A stretch of DNA of 64,000 bases from Porpolomopsis calyptriformis (GCA_951640195.1 OX621172.1:1922001-1986000); one strand, 5' to 3'. Positions 1 to 10,313 are shown, counted from the first letter of the stretch. Notes: generated by a model not told the origin, from the sequence alone. Translations and numbers: made by a program.

Positions 1-1549
1 GCGCAGGGTGGATGTCCGATGGCAAGGCCTACGCAACGCGCTATCAGGGCTTATCTGTGCATCCTTGGGTTCTCTCGACGATCAGCGGACCACTTTACCG
101 GCCCTTTCCTTCATGCCGGAAGGCTCACTGCCGGGCTGGGAACTCCCACACCACATCCGTCACGCGTCTTTACCATCAGAACACGTCTGCACAGAAAACC
201 TGACGCCATTTCTCAAACTCCTACCGTGTAAGGGGTTGTCAGGACTAGCAAGACTGTTAAATCCACATAAACTGTTTGATGCCGATTGGCATGGTATGGG
301 TGTACACGTGTCTTGGCGCCCAGAGGTAGGTGTTCAGGTACGACTGACATTCCAAGCGGTGTCAGATCCATTGCGGTCCTCTTTAGGCAACAAGAAACGA
401 GGTACGTCGCATTTTTGTTCGTTGGATCATTCTTAAAATTCTACGGGAAAAAAAAAAAAAAAAAAAACACATTAGATTTTTCTTTTTCCCTCCTTTTTGA
501 CAGGACAATAGAAAGGACGTGTCCGATCGCATCGTCTAGTCGCGCGATAGTCGCGCTACCCGCAAACGAAAGCTTTACCCTCCAACCTGAGCCGACGACA
601 AGAAACGAGAGCTCGGCAGTCTTTGACGTTAAAACGCGTAAACTTAATAACCTTCTCTCCCACACGCTTAGCTACTTTCTAACATGTTCAATCAGAACGC
701 CAGCCTTGTGACATTGGAATGAAATGGCCCGGGGAGAGTGCATTTCAATACCGTTTGTGGTCCAGCCCCAAGTCAATTTTTACACGCCATTCTTACCTCC
801 TTCGACAGAAGTTTCGAACCTAGAGGATGCCCCTCTCACGGCCATTTCCGTTCGCCGCACGCTGTCAAGCCCGAACCAATCCCGCGGTAAACTGACGGTG
901 GTTATTCGAAATAACTATTCGGCGGAGCTAAAGGTGATCTACCTCGAAACTATGCCCTGGCTCGTTCAATTCTTTCTGCACACGCTTGAAATCCACTATG
1001 ATGGCCACCGTCGAGGTGGGTTGATGGTTATTTATTTTTACCAGATTCCCACGCTCACACAAACACTTGCAAACACATTGAATTGGGTGTATTTGGGACC
1101 CTTTAGATGATCTTATTTCCGATATATCTTATACGCCTCCCGTGCCTCATTCGCGACCTACCACGTTCCAATCGATTATTACCTTACCACCGAGAAGCAC
1201 GATTCGATTGACCGTTGAGGTCGCTAAATCGTTTCTTCGGTATACAGAGCATCCGCCGGACGCCCAGCGCGGATGGGACCTGCCTCCTGCCGTGCTCGTG
1301 CCGGCGGCTAATTCCAGCCGGGATGGGCAATCTGAAGATGATCACGCCCGCGAGAGATTCCCGGATGGGCTACCGAGAATGTACACCCCTGTGCTTCTGG
1401 TGGACTTGGCTACGCCAGATTTCAGCATGCCATACAACGTCATCATCTTCAGCTGTTCTTTGATGGCGTTCATATTTGGAAGCATCTTCAACCTGATGAC
1501 GAGAAAGTTTGTAGTGGTTCGGGTTACGGAGGAGGATAAGAGAGAGTGA
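1..1549 (+). CDS. GPI16: GPI transamidase subunit PIG-T/Gpi16, 5'-partial, one-base frame break
   Basis: This is a subunit of the ER GPI-anchor transamidase, which attaches GPI to proteins at their C-terminus. The first exon starts outside the window. Exons read 1-401, 476-637, 696-1015 and 1107-1549, and the phases fit. Family blocks are visible: LGSLDDQRTT, SEHVCTENLTPFLKLLPCK, MKWPGESAFQY, YLETMPWLVQF, LRYTEHPPDAQRGWDLPP, then a C-terminal membrane segment (about 1430-1500) and a short basic tail. The first intron (402-475) must end at 475 to keep frame, so it contains a run of about 20 A with little pyrimidine tract. The second has a good branch site (CTAAC at 679). At 749-752 the frame jumps: FQY is in one frame and PFVVQ in the next, as if one C were lost. 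This is either a sequencing error or an inactivating deletion; identity is certain. Confidence 0.9.
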
Positions 1550-2640
1550 TGGTCGAAGTTTATAGAATAAATGACATGATTTTTGGGAACCAGGCGCTCG
1601 CCTCGATCACATGGCCTTAATTATGACGATGGGTTACCGGCTGTTGGAGAAATGATGTTGCAGGTTGCAAGTCCTTCCGTCGGTTCAGGGTCGGACGGAC
1701 GCGGAAGTATTATAGGATGAAGGTTAGTGACCGAGGTACGGAGGGAATATTTTTGGTCCTGACCGGGCACAAACGTTCGTTCGCCAAGTCGAATTCCAGG
1801 CATTCTGCCACCGAGCTTGGGATAGAGTACATATACTGACTCGATTTCTGCGACTGTATTCGCTGAAGAAAGTTAGAGTTCGGCTTGGCCGTTTTCTCGA
1901 AACCTGGTGACTTGGAAAAGCTTGAGGGGGACGTGGACACATCGCCGGGTACGGTTTACCAAGAGAAGGGGTTCGAATATAGGGAAATCTTGGTATTTTT
2001 ATTCTTATTTTATTTTTTTCATCGGAGCTCGGATGAATTTATTCATACTGGTATCGGCCGCAGCTGGCGCCTGAGGTTTGATGGAAGACGGAAAAAAAGT
2101 CTTGGGTCCGAAAGAGCATTGACGATAACGGCTACGGAACTTGGTAGTTAGCTTTTGCGATAGGTACGAGTTCAGTTTGGTAAACACAATAGCAGAGACG
2201 AACTTGTCTAGGCGAGAGAGCCAGAGTCAAAATGGTTAATTGTGGGGTGGCAATACATTTCGGCGCTGGTGGAAGATGGAGGGATGGGGCTGTGGGCGGC
2301 CGGCAGACTCATGGGACTGTCAAGGAATATCGGGCCTGTGGTCAAGCAAAAGGTTCTGACTCCGGTGGTGGGTGTGTGGTCACATGCCCGAGAATATTCA
2401 CTCCGTAAAGAGGATCAAACCACTGCCGGTCAGAAAGGGACTGTATGGGGGGTGAAATGGGGAGCATGTGGTCATAAAGAAAGGAAAAAAGAATATTATT
2501 ATTTGGTGCGTGTCGAGTACAAGCTAGGACCAAAGCGGTTACGGCATATTCTTTGACTCGTCCTGCCACTGCGGCATTTGCCATAGCAGTGAGCATTTTC
2601 TTGAAAAAAAAAAAAAAAAGAAAACTTAGCAGAATGGAAA
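1550..2640. other. Intergenic stretch, no supported gene
   Basis: Minus-strand frames are open at 1621-1803, 1710-1940 and 2005-2187. They could be exons of a gene convergent with GPI16, but I recognise no family and cannot join them with convincing splice sites. A poly-A run lies at 2605-2619 and a TATA-like TATAAAT at 2643-2649, about 260 bp before the next gene. Confidence 0.4.
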
Positions 2641-2904
2641 TTCTATAAATTGCAAAGGCGCCCCAGTCAGTCATTCATCCTCTTTCTCAACCATATCTAC
2701 CATCCAATAGAGAACTCGTCTCATGTGCCAACAAATAGCGTGCGTCCCCTTCCACCTCAATCCGTCACCCATAACTGACCTCGAGCAGTGAAGGAACTCG
2801 CTGGACTCGCTGCGGGGTAATCCCCATTTTTACATCCTCGTTGACCATCTCATCATCCTTATTCCTTCCCGCAGCATTTCCAAAGGCATCTCGTCGTCGC
2901 CATT

Positions 2905-3174
2905 ATGGACTGCAACTCAGCCGGCTGCAGACGAAGCATTCTGCACCCACCAAATTGTCGAAGTCCGGATTGTATCCCGGTATGTACCATCATATCCCGC
3001 CCCCACACCGAACCGTACCTGATCTCACTTTCTTCTCTTTTACAGAACTTCGGTCCAGAAGTCCAAAAGAACGCAGATAGTGTTGACGAGTTTTGCTTCG
3101 CCTGCCGGGCGGCTACGGCCCGCCGAGAGCGCGACGAGGCTGCGAGGGCGAATCAAACTAATGATAACAAATGA
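2905..3174 (+). CDS. Small Cys-rich protein, 67 aa, unknown
   Basis: Two exons, 2905-2979 and 3046-3174, flank an intron with GTATGT at 2980 and a pyrimidine-rich TTTTACAG end at 3045; both phases are 0. The spliced product has 67 residues with seven cysteines: MDCNSAGCR and PNC..DC in exon 1, and [18 protein letters not shown] in exon 2, with a basic/acidic C-terminal half. There is no signal peptide. I do not recognise the family. The upstream TATA-like site at 2643 and clean splice signals support a real gene, but the CxxxxC and CFAC pairs suggest rather than prove a metal-binding fold. An additional upstream exon is possible. Confidence 0.5.
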   Translation: MDCNSAGCRRSILHPPNCRSPDCIPVCTIISRPHTEPYLISLSSLLQNFGPEVQKNADSVDEFCFACRAATARRERDEAARANQTNDNK

Positions 3175-3179
3175 AAATC

Positions 3180-3780
3180 GCCGGGCTTATCCCCCCTCCA
3201 AACGAAAAAATTTCGGTTCATATCGTGATATTTGATTGAATGATATCATCTCGTGACTCTTTGCAATTGAGATATTTCTCTTTCTGACGCACTGGTGACG
3301 CGTTTTCGATGAATCCGAGGATCATCGATCAACCCGTTAGTGGGTGATATTTGCCTATCGCGTCCCGAATCTTCACAATACAACTGTTCGCCAGGAATGT
3401 TCCGCCTCGCTTCCGAAGGATCATCGGAGTATCCATCGAATTCATGTCCCACAGTTAGTACATGCATACAAAAATCACTTCGCTGTCAGATGACTTTTTG
3501 GAAAAAGGAATAAATCAAGCCCGGTGTTGCCATCAAAAAAACCAGAATACAGTTTCAAAGTTGGTTTATAGTGCCCGAACACCCGCAGCTGCTCAATCCA
3601 GAAAGTATTTGACCACGGGGAGCGAAAGTGGCGCAGGCAAGGCAGGAAGGCCTCGATAGGAGCCGATACCCTCAATAGCCGAGAGCATCGTTAATGGATC
3701 TTGGCACCACCACCAGAATGAAAGATCACCCAGCCAAGAAAATGAAGCTAACCTGGGATGGACGAGCGTCGAATTCCATT
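3180..3780. other. Intergenic, only short unassigned frames
   Basis: Minus-strand frames of 66-73 codons (3246-3467, 3475-3675) have no recognisable motif, and none can be tied to a promoter or intron. I call no gene here. Confidence 0.35.
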
Positions 3781-3927
3781 GCTTGCTGTCACTGGAAGTG
3801 AAAATGCTGTGACACAGGAATATATGGCAGTTGGCTTCGCCCCACTCAATAGATGCTGCTGCTTGCTGTCACTGGAAGTGAAAATGCTGTGACACAGGAA
3901 TATGGCTTCGCCCCACTCGATGCTGCT
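3781..3927. repeat. Direct duplication, two units of about 70-80 bp
   Basis: The block starting GCTTGCTGTCACTGGAAGTG at 3781 is repeated at 3861, both ending near CTTCGCCCCACTC. Unit 1 carries about a dozen extra bases (ATGGCAGTTGG-like). It lies just upstream of the membrane-protein gene at 3993, so it may sit in its promoter. Confidence 0.8.
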
Positions 3928-3992
3928 GTGCGTGGTTAGGTCGTGCCCATATATAATAGCTGCTTGCGTGCAAAATTGAGGTTGACGCAAGT

Positions 3993-5918
3993 ATGGAGGA
4001 ATCCACCGCATCTCATCTGGATCCCACAAGTATTGTGGAATCCACCCCCACACCTCATACCGATCCCCCAAATGCAACTGTCGCGGAATCCACCGCATCT
4101 CATCTGGATCCCACAAGTATTGTGGAATCCACCCCAACACCTCATACCGATCCCCAAAATGCAACTGTCGCGGAATCCACCCCAATATCCCACACAACTC
4201 ATCCCAATCCCCACCCAAGTATCACCGAATCCACTTCCACACCCCACACGACTCATCCCGGTCCCCCCCCAACCAAGCCATCAAGTCTTCTGCAGATTCC
4301 ATGGTTGGCAACAACCTCACTCCTGATTGTCGTCATGTGTATAGGAGCCTCCGCCGGCATCATTGTTTTCTCGAACAAACGGACTGTCGCATCATGGAAG
4401 ATCCAGCCCGCAGTACTGCTCGCTATTTTGTCATCAGTCTCAAACTTTTCACTCGGCATCGCATTTTCAACAAGTGTTGCGATCACCTGGTGGCGAAGTG
4501 CCAAACAAGGTACTTCTCTTGCTTGTTTGCACTACATCTGGATCCGTGGAGAAGTCCTTCGCCTCTTCTCTGCTCTCACCGCGGGCTCTGATGCTAGAAA
4601 AGTGGTTCTGGCAACAGCTATTATTGCTATAGCCCAGATTGTGAGCAATCCGCTGTTGCAACGAGCGACCCACATCAGAGTCGAGGAGATGGTAACGCCT
4701 CAGACGATTCAGCTCAATATGACACCACTACTTCCTGAAGGCTGGCTAGCTACCATATCGAACGCTTCGGCGGCTTCAGCAATTGGCACTCGTAATGGCT
4801 TAACTGTTGCCCAAGCGTGGTGGTGGAACGATACAATCACATCTCTCAATGCACCAGGCTACTATTGCAATGGGACATGTGAAGGAAACGTTCAAGGCGC
4901 AGGCATAAGCTACCACTGCTCCTCGACTACACAAGCACTGGACTTGTCCACGGGCGGAGGTACAGTTATCTTCGCAATCAACACCACAATATCTCACAAT
5001 ACAACGGGTGCCCCTGTCCTTGTCCTGAAGACCCTATACGGTTCGGCGGTCAACGACTCTTGCATCGCCACTATCACAAGTGATACTTGCAACATCGAGG
5101 CTGGTGTAGTTGAATATCCCGTTACCATACAGGAGTCTACTGTCACGCTCAACTACGACAAGCTGAACAATGTAACTGTTCTCTCGACGTATGTCTATCC
5201 CGGAGACTTACCCACCGCTCCGCCAAACTCACCTGCCGGTACACTCCAAGGGCTCCACAACTTTTACGGTCCCTATTTTACCACCAGCACTGCGGTGGTA
5301 GATAAGACCACCTATAGCGGACTCAGCCTGCTTGCAAGTATGTTCTTTGATACCGGTCCTTCAGGTTACGACAACTACACCTACAAAACATGCGGCCTAA
5401 AGTGGTCCAGTCCAACCGAGTATGTCCTGAACTCTATCCAGGACTTCATGTTTCGTGCTGCAATACGTGCAAGCAATAGCACAGAAGTCCAGACATTCAC
5501 AGCGCAACGCGCGAGCTCCCCACTTATCTTCTACTCTGAGTACGGCTACCTTGCTGTGGCGTTGGCCATCATGCTGCTTGCGCTCTTGGTCATTCTCTTT
5601 CTACTCCAGGGCTGGCGGGAACTCGGACGAACTGTGAGTCTCAGTCCGCTAGAGACGGCCAAAGCATTTTGTGCGCCAGTGATGCAACGGGCTGGTCTAG
5701 GGTCCACAGCCGATGAAATATTAAAAGATGTTGGGCAGATAAGAGTCCTTTATATTGATGGAAAGTTGGTTTATGATTACAGTGACACTATACAACAAGG
5801 GACGGTGCAACAAGACGAAGAGCAAGGGCGGTTGCCTGATCGTGAAACGCAGTTTCAGGCTAGCCAAGCTAGGATGAGTGGTGAAGGGGTGAGTAACGTC
5901 GCCATTGAACCCCAGTGA
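3993..5918 (+). CDS. Large fungal multi-pass membrane protein, 641 aa (DUF3176-like)
   Basis: Single-exon frame from ATG 3993 to TGA 5918. Residues 1-100 are Thr/Pro/Ser/His-rich with a 29-residue repeat (ESTASHLDPTSIVESTPTP motif). Hydrophobic segments lie at about 103-126, 137-166 and 203-222. A long central domain with many N-glycosylation sequons (NGT, NTT, NDS, NYT) follows, then a last membrane segment at about 517-540 and a cytosolic C-terminal tail. The WKIQPAVLLAILSSVSNF block followed by a lumenal domain resembles fungal membrane proteins annotated with DUF3176; I am moderately sure of that likeness. The function is unknown; a plasma-membrane role is an inference from topology. No frame breaks are seen. 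Confidence 0.7.
   Translation: MEESTASHLDPTSIVESTPTPHTDPPNATVAESTASHLDPTSIVESTPTPHTDPQNATVAESTPISHTTHPNPHPSITESTSTPHTTHPGPPPTKPSSLLQIPWLATTSLLIVVMCIGASAGIIVFSNKRTVASWKIQPAVLLAILSSVSNFSLGIAFSTSVAITWWRSAKQGTSLACLHYIWIRGEVLRLFSALTAGSDARKVVLATAIIAIAQIVSNPLLQRATHIRVEEMVTPQTIQLNMTPLLPEGWLATISNASAASAIGTRNGLTVAQAWWWNDTITSLNAPGYYCNGTCEGNVQGAGISYHCSSTTQALDLSTGGGTVIFAINTTISHNTTGAPVLVLKTLYGSAVNDSCIATITSDTCNIEAGVVEYPVTIQESTVTLNYDKLNNVTVLSTYVYPGDLPTAPPNSPAGTLQGLHNFYGPYFTTSTAVVDKTTYSGLSLLASMFFDTGPSGYDNYTYKTCGLKWSSPTEYVLNSIQDFMFRAAIRASNSTEVQTFTAQRASSPLIFYSEYGYLAVALAIMLLALLVILFLLQGWRELGRTVSLSPLETAKAFCAPVMQRAGLGSTADEILKDVGQIRVLYIDGKLVYDYSDTIQQGTVQQDEEQGRLPDRETQFQASQARMSGEGVSNVAIEPQ
3996..4169 (+). repeat. In-frame 87-bp minisatellite (2 units)
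   Basis: An 87-bp (29-codon) unit occurs twice in tandem, with a degenerate third start (GAATCCACC) at about 4170. Because the period is a multiple of three, copy-number change would keep the frame of the membrane protein. The two copies are nearly identical, implying recent expansion. Confidence 0.85.
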
Positions 5919-6037
5919 AAATCAACAAGAGACGTAGGGTAACACAGAGGGACTGGGTTGTTGAGTATTAACTCCTTTCATATTTGAGGACACAAGACCC
6001 TGGGCCAAGTTGACATGTATTGATTGTACACTACACT

Positions 6038-6235
6038 TACCTGCGATTCCGAGATGCACCGCTGCCATTTTGAATACTGATGTAAAGTCTATCCCTTGAA
6101 ATAACACTATTGAGGACTGGTTGGGTGGTACGGAGAGTGGATTTCGACTGAGGTTGTCAACTGAACAAGTCAAGTTTGACGAGGATATCAGACCAGAACA
6201 ATCTTGACACACCATTTTCCTTGAGCTTAAGGTTA
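6038..6235 (-). pseudogene. Inverted partial copy of the 9222-9433 ORF
   Basis: Read on the minus strand, this segment matches 9222-9433 on the plus strand almost base for base. The CTCAAGGAAAATGGTGTGTC block is identical, and the frame reads VDNLSRNPLSVP and VLFQGID in both copies. After a GT at the same place (GTAAGTG here, GTGAGTG there) similarity stops, so the copy ends at an exon border. Its open frame continues to 5922 without similarity. It is probably a gene fragment left by an inverted duplication; function unknown. Confidence 0.7.
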
Positions 6236-6284
6236 TGTTCAGTAACGTAGCAAACGCTGGGCTACCAGAGTTAGCTACACCACG

Positions 6285-7341
6285 TTACTGTCCATGCCCT
6301 AAATATTTCTTCACAGCAGAATCGCGTTTGGCTTGTTCTACTTCAATTGCGCGAAGAAAGGTCTTGGCAAGCTCTACAGCTTCTTTAGGGTGAGCTTCCA
6401 GGTAACCGAGACAAAATTTCTGATAGAGGGCATCTTCAGGGCGAGGGCGAGGATAATAAGGATCATTGCTGAAGAAAGCTTCGACAAGTCGATGGACTTC
6501 ATCCATCTTCCTCAACCAGGGACGCATCTTAGGAAAGAAGATTGGAATTTGAACATTGGGGAGACTCCAATAAGTGACAACATACCTGATTAAAATCGAT
6601 GATATTCATCGCTACGCCACTGAAAGACGCTCCACCCATAATGAACTCAATATCGCGACCATCGTATCCACCACGCCAGTGCAAGCGGCCCAACACTTCC
6701 CCCATGCCATATACAATGTCGTCCACCGTTGGGTAATCGCCGACATGCGCAACTTCCAGCATGCGGCTATATCTGGATACATCCAGAGGGAAGTTTGCAG
6801 AGTTGAAAAAAATGGGACGTCCACCCGAAGAAGCTGTCTCTATTACCTTTCCGAAGTAAAGTCGACAAAGAGAAGGAAGGGTTGCCATGTCCTGGCCAGG
6901 TGGATAGAACAACTCGCGGATGACGAGTGCTGTGGATATAGGAAGGGGTAGAACTTGATCCATCGCATACGCAGCGCTGTTCAGCTTTAGAGCTTTGAAA
7001 TCGTCTTCACTGACTAAGGGGCGGTGGGTTCTGGGTCGACCGTTCGAGATGGGTGAACTGTGTGAGGAAATGAAGCTTGTGGACACAGCTGGGTCATAGT
7101 AAGCAAGTGGGCGTGGAATCGCAAAGAATGAATCAGTGTTGCACAAATCATACAGGCAGCGGAGTGCTTCAAACTCGGTTTGGAGTTCTGGGGTTCGATC
7201 AGAAAAGAGAACGTGCTTGAAAGCTACTGGGCGGCCTGATAAGATGGAGACAGTGGCGAAGCTGCCCCTGCCAATCGATACCAGTTTCCATTCGGGATTA
7301 ATATCATGCGAGGACATGGGTGTTATCGTCGCTTGGTACAC
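6285..7341 (-). CDS. DUF3669-domain protein, 332 aa
   Basis: Two exons on the minus strand, 7341-6586 and 6527-6285, are joined by a GTATGT...CTAAG intron (6585-6528), both phases 0. An N-terminal kinase-like glycine loop (GRGSFATV, about residue 24) is followed by AFKHV with a possible ATP-site Lys. Later come VLGRLHWRGGYDGRDIEFIMGG and, at the splice junction, MNIIDFNQ, then VEAFFSNDPYYPRP. The LHW, DIEF, DFNQ and FF.NDPYYPRP blocks are those of fungal DUF3669 proteins, degenerate kinase-like proteins of unknown function. Complete and unbroken. An alternative in-frame Met lies eight codons downstream (MSSHDINPEW). Confidence 0.85.
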
Positions 7342-7551
7342 GCCCGTTCTGGCGCAACCTTGAGCGGAACAAGGGAACGTGCCTAACTCGGAACGTGCCT
7401 AATGTGTTCTTATAGCGGAAAGTGGCAAATCTTTACGCAAAGGCTGATGTCAAGAACAATTCCCAGCACAAGGCTACACAAATTGAAAACAGGGAAACGA
7501 GAGCAAGTTGAGCAGCGCGGGCTATTGGGGTAGAGTAGTTATACTCGCCCC
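7342..7551. other. Spacer between two minus-strand genes
   Basis: No ORF of note. The direct doublet AACGTGCCTAA occurs twice (7376-7400). Probably the promoter of the DUF3669 gene. Confidence 0.4.
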
Positions 7552-7929
7552 CTAGTAATCACTACCGTACTCGTTATATTTGGCATGCGGATCCGGAACA
7601 GCAACAAACGGTGCGTCGGTTATCTTGTATATCTCCAGCCATTTCTTCACCTTCAGATCATCATCATTCTCTATAAAAGGTTTGCACTTTGCCAGATCAA
7701 CCAGGTAATCATCCCTTTTCCGTGTACAAATCAAGATACCTGGGACACCCGGTCTCTCCCTAGTGCGTCGCGGGTAGTCGACGGGAAAGGCGTAGATAGA
7801 GAAGATGCCTTTGTCCTGTAAATCTTTGTTTAGGATGGATGCATTGCCATCCTCGGTATCGAGTCCACGTCGGTCTCCGATTTGTTGGAGCTGGTCGTAG
7901 GTTATCAGATATCCACCGATGACCAGCAT
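7552..7929 (-). CDS. Small protein of unknown function, 125 aa
   Basis: Uninterrupted frame from ATG at 7929 to the stop at 7552. The sequence is globular-looking (YLITYDQLQQI, GIFSIYAFPVDYP, GILICTRKRDDY, KVKKWLEIYKITDAPFVAVPDP) with no signal peptide or membrane segment. Alternating beta and alpha character and an even codon pattern suggest a real protein. I recognise no domain. Its promoter would be the 7930-8300 spacer shared with the divergent nuclease-like gene. Confidence 0.55.
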   Translation of the reverse strand: MLVIGGYLITYDQLQQIGDRRGLDTEDGNASILNKDLQDKGIFSIYAFPVDYPRRTRERPGVPGILICTRKRDDYLVDLAKCKPFIENDDDLKVKKWLEIYKITDAPFVAVPDPHAKYNEYGSDY

Positions 7930-8316
7930 GATTCTACAAATAAAGGATTAATCTGAATACGATGAGCATTGGCTCATTAAGTTACTCACAAACTTTGAGC
8001 GGTGGAAGGAGTGAGTGCAGATTCAATTGAGGCATGCTATTTATGCAGGAAAAATACAAGACTCTAGCGTGAAAGCAGGAGAACCAAGACTCGCGTGAAA
8101 AGCAGGAGAGTCTTCTATTCATTCGCGTCTTTGTTCAACCGGCCCACTGGCATAAATAGCAGCTGGCGGATGCATTCACCCTCTCGTATCAACCCAAGGT
8201 GAGTAGTTACTCAGGTCAACCGTCCTACTGCTGTGCATGTATTCAATCATGAATTTCAACCCCATATGCCAGAACAAGTTTCATACGCACCCTAGGTGCA
8301 TAAAAGATTGAACAAC

Positions 8317-8959
8317 ATGTTCAAGCAGACGCCCTGGTACGAAAATTCCTTCTACGCACCGTTAAATGCCATATTATCAAAAATATTCCCCTCCGATGAT
8401 GGGTTTTTCGTTAAACCTCAGGCGACAATCCGCCCGAGCTACCCGACCACTTCGTCCACCTATCTTCCTCCAGGGTCAACCCCCCACCCCAATGCAACCC
8501 GGTAATCCTCTCATGTTGCGATCGCTGCTGCAGTGCAGCCTGCGGCACAACACCAATCGACAATATCTACCGACTCCCGGTTATCAGTCGATTCGACCGG
8601 TGACAATACCCTACCTCGGGATTGGGGTGGTTGGGAGGCTGAACTTGGCATCCCTGATTTTCTCATTGTCAAGGCCACTGAGGCGGTGGACAAGGATGTG
8701 ATCCTTGCCTTGGTTGAGATAAAACTGGATGACCAGAATGAATCGACTTCTATTCGTCAAATCCAAACCTTACCTCGCTGCTCTCCAGTGGAAGAATTAC
8801 TCGGATTGGTTCACCGCGGTTTTGTGCATGGGAAGGAAAACGCTTGTTTGGGTGACACAGATGCAGGGAAATGAACGGAAGCAGGTTGCATCGCCGAAAT
8901 CTCCCATCGAGACGGGCGGGTTGCAGTTCTGTAAGCTCATGCAGTGGATTAAAGGGTGA
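8317..8959 (+). pseudogene. PD-(D/E)XK nuclease-like protein, broken
   Basis: The frame from ATG 8317 holds FYAPLNAILSKIFP, then after an in-frame TAA (8503) continues in the same frame through QHQSTISTDSRLSVDS to GIPDFLIVKATEAV...LALVEIKLDD. PD (8653-8658) and E-x-K (GAG ATA AAA, 8716-8724), with the hydrophobic strands between them, fit the PD-(D/E)XK fold. At about 8767-8775 the frame shifts by one base (one C too many in CAAACCTTAC) into YLAALQWKNYSDWF..., ending at 8959. The single stop and single shift suggest recent inactivation; a non-canonical intron covering the stop was considered but none fits. The role of such fungal proteins is unknown. Confidence 0.6.
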
Positions 8960-9039
8960 TTTATTTTGCGGTTCTCATCATCTCTTATCTTGCTATGATA
9001 ACCATCTAATATGAGGGTCCTAACTGGACAAAATTACGC

Positions 9040-9433
9040 TTGGCTCGTTTCGGAGTAAAGTCATCATTGATGGACAACCACGCGCTGTCAGTTTTAAAAG
9101 ATGCAGAGTCTTGGAAATGGCCAATCCCACCGAAGCTATTATCTTGGTTGATCAAGGAGTCACAGCGCTTGGGTGGTACCGTTCTGGATCAATTTTGGGA
9201 AGAGGTGAGCGGATGTCATCTTCAGCTCAAGGAAAATGGTGTGTCAAGATTGTTCTGGTCTGATATCCTCGTCAAACTGACTTTCCCAGTCGACAACCTC
9301 AGTCGAAATCCGCTGTCCGTACCATTCAACCAGTCCTCAATGGTGTTATTTCAGGGGATAGACCGAAATGACGTTCACTTTTCACGGGTATTCAACATGG
9401 CAGCGGAGTATCTTACCCATCTCGGAGTCCCAT
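9040..9433 (+). CDS. ORF of unknown function, partly duplicated upstream
   Basis: Open frame with MDNHALSVLKDAESWKW, PPKLLSWLIKESQRLGG and VDNLSRNPLSVPFNQSSM. Compared with the inverted copy at 6038-6235, the differences in the VDNLSRNP...FQGID part fall almost only at third codon positions, direct evidence that this frame was under protein selection. A GT at 9434 (GTGAGTG) aligns with the end of similarity and is a likely donor. A second possible donor at 9205 leaves the exon model uncertain. It may be the 5' part of the HNH gene downstream or a separate gene. Confidence 0.45.
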
Positions 9434-9482
9434 GTGAGTGCAGAACTATCCCCTGTACTGAGAAGCTTACGAACGACACCAT

Positions 9483-10313
9483 ATGGTAGTTATGAATCTG
9501 GGGGGCACACCTTACGATACGGAAATGGACGCACTCATAGCTGTAGCTGGAGAAGCAGGATTCGGAGGGCGGAAGCAGGCAGCCCTCAAGTCCTTGGTTT
9601 ATTCTAAGTCATACAACCTCTTCCAATTGCTCACAATATTGTATAGGCCTTCAAACGCGATGGTTATTCGTGTGTAATGACTGAAGTAAAGTTCAACAAA
9701 GCCCCTGGCGGCGAGGACTATGACTCGATTCTGGCCCATGTCATTCCTCACTCGGTTCATAACAAGGTTAGTTTCGCCTTCTGTACACAGCTCATTGGCG
9801 GTCCTATTTCCTCTAGCCGGCTACACTGAAGTGTATCGCCGTGTTTGCCGGGAAGGAAGCGAGGGATCTTGTTATCCAACATTTGAATGGAATCGGGAAT
9901 GTCGTGAACCTACAGGTGGATGCGCATTCTGCATATGATAACCTAAGATGGGGGATTGAGGCTACTCAAAACGACGATGGAACGGTGCGAACTATGCAGT
10001 CCGTTGTATGCTGACATGGCTCACCTCGGGGTCCCAGATTCAATACGTCTATAGGAGGGTTCCTTTTGTTCCAAACATTGGCCCATCATCCATTCGGTTA
10101 CGGGATGGTGATCACATCCAGTTCGGACGAGGAACTGAAGAATCACAACTCGGAGTTGGACCCCTGCCGTTGCTCTGCAACCTCCAGCTTGCCGTGGCTC
10201 GTGTCCTGAAGATGAGTGGGGCTGTAGATATCATCGCGCAGTTGAGGGATGATTCGGATGACTACCAATGTTTTCTCGATATCTTGATTTTAAAGTTAGG
10301 TATTCGTGTGTAG
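9483..10313 (+). CDS. HNH endonuclease-domain protein, 225 aa
   Basis: Four exons (9483-9596, 9647-9766, 9817-9984, 10038-10313) with introns of 50, 50 and 53 bp, all in phase 0. The spliced frame gives KSLAFKRDGYSCVMTEV, then DYDSILAHVIPHSVHNK with the first HNH histidine, and VVNLQVDAHSAYDNLRWGIEA with the Asn and second His. RDGY.C / AH.IP / N...H..YDN is the order of the fungal HNH_2-type family. The C-terminal part (YRRVPFVPN...ILKLGIRV) is the usual extension seen in basidiomycete members. Activity and role are unknown. The 5' end could lie further upstream in the 9040 ORF. Confidence 0.75.

Noticed and set aside
441..665. Minus-strand ORF opposite GPI16 ending in a poly-Phe run
   Set aside because: The Phe run is the antisense of the intron A-run, and GPI16 exons explain the plus strand.
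2342..2674. Minus-strand 110-aa ORF with hydrophobic Phe run
   Set aside because: Phe run is from the poly-A tract at 2605; no motif or splice support.
3748..4256. Minus-strand repetitive ORFs (DPDEMRW, GGFRDSC units)
   Set aside because: Antisense shadows of the minisatellite in the membrane-protein gene.
6574..6951. Plus-strand 125-aa ORF
   Set aside because: Antisense of the DUF3669 gene, which has family motifs and correct splicing.
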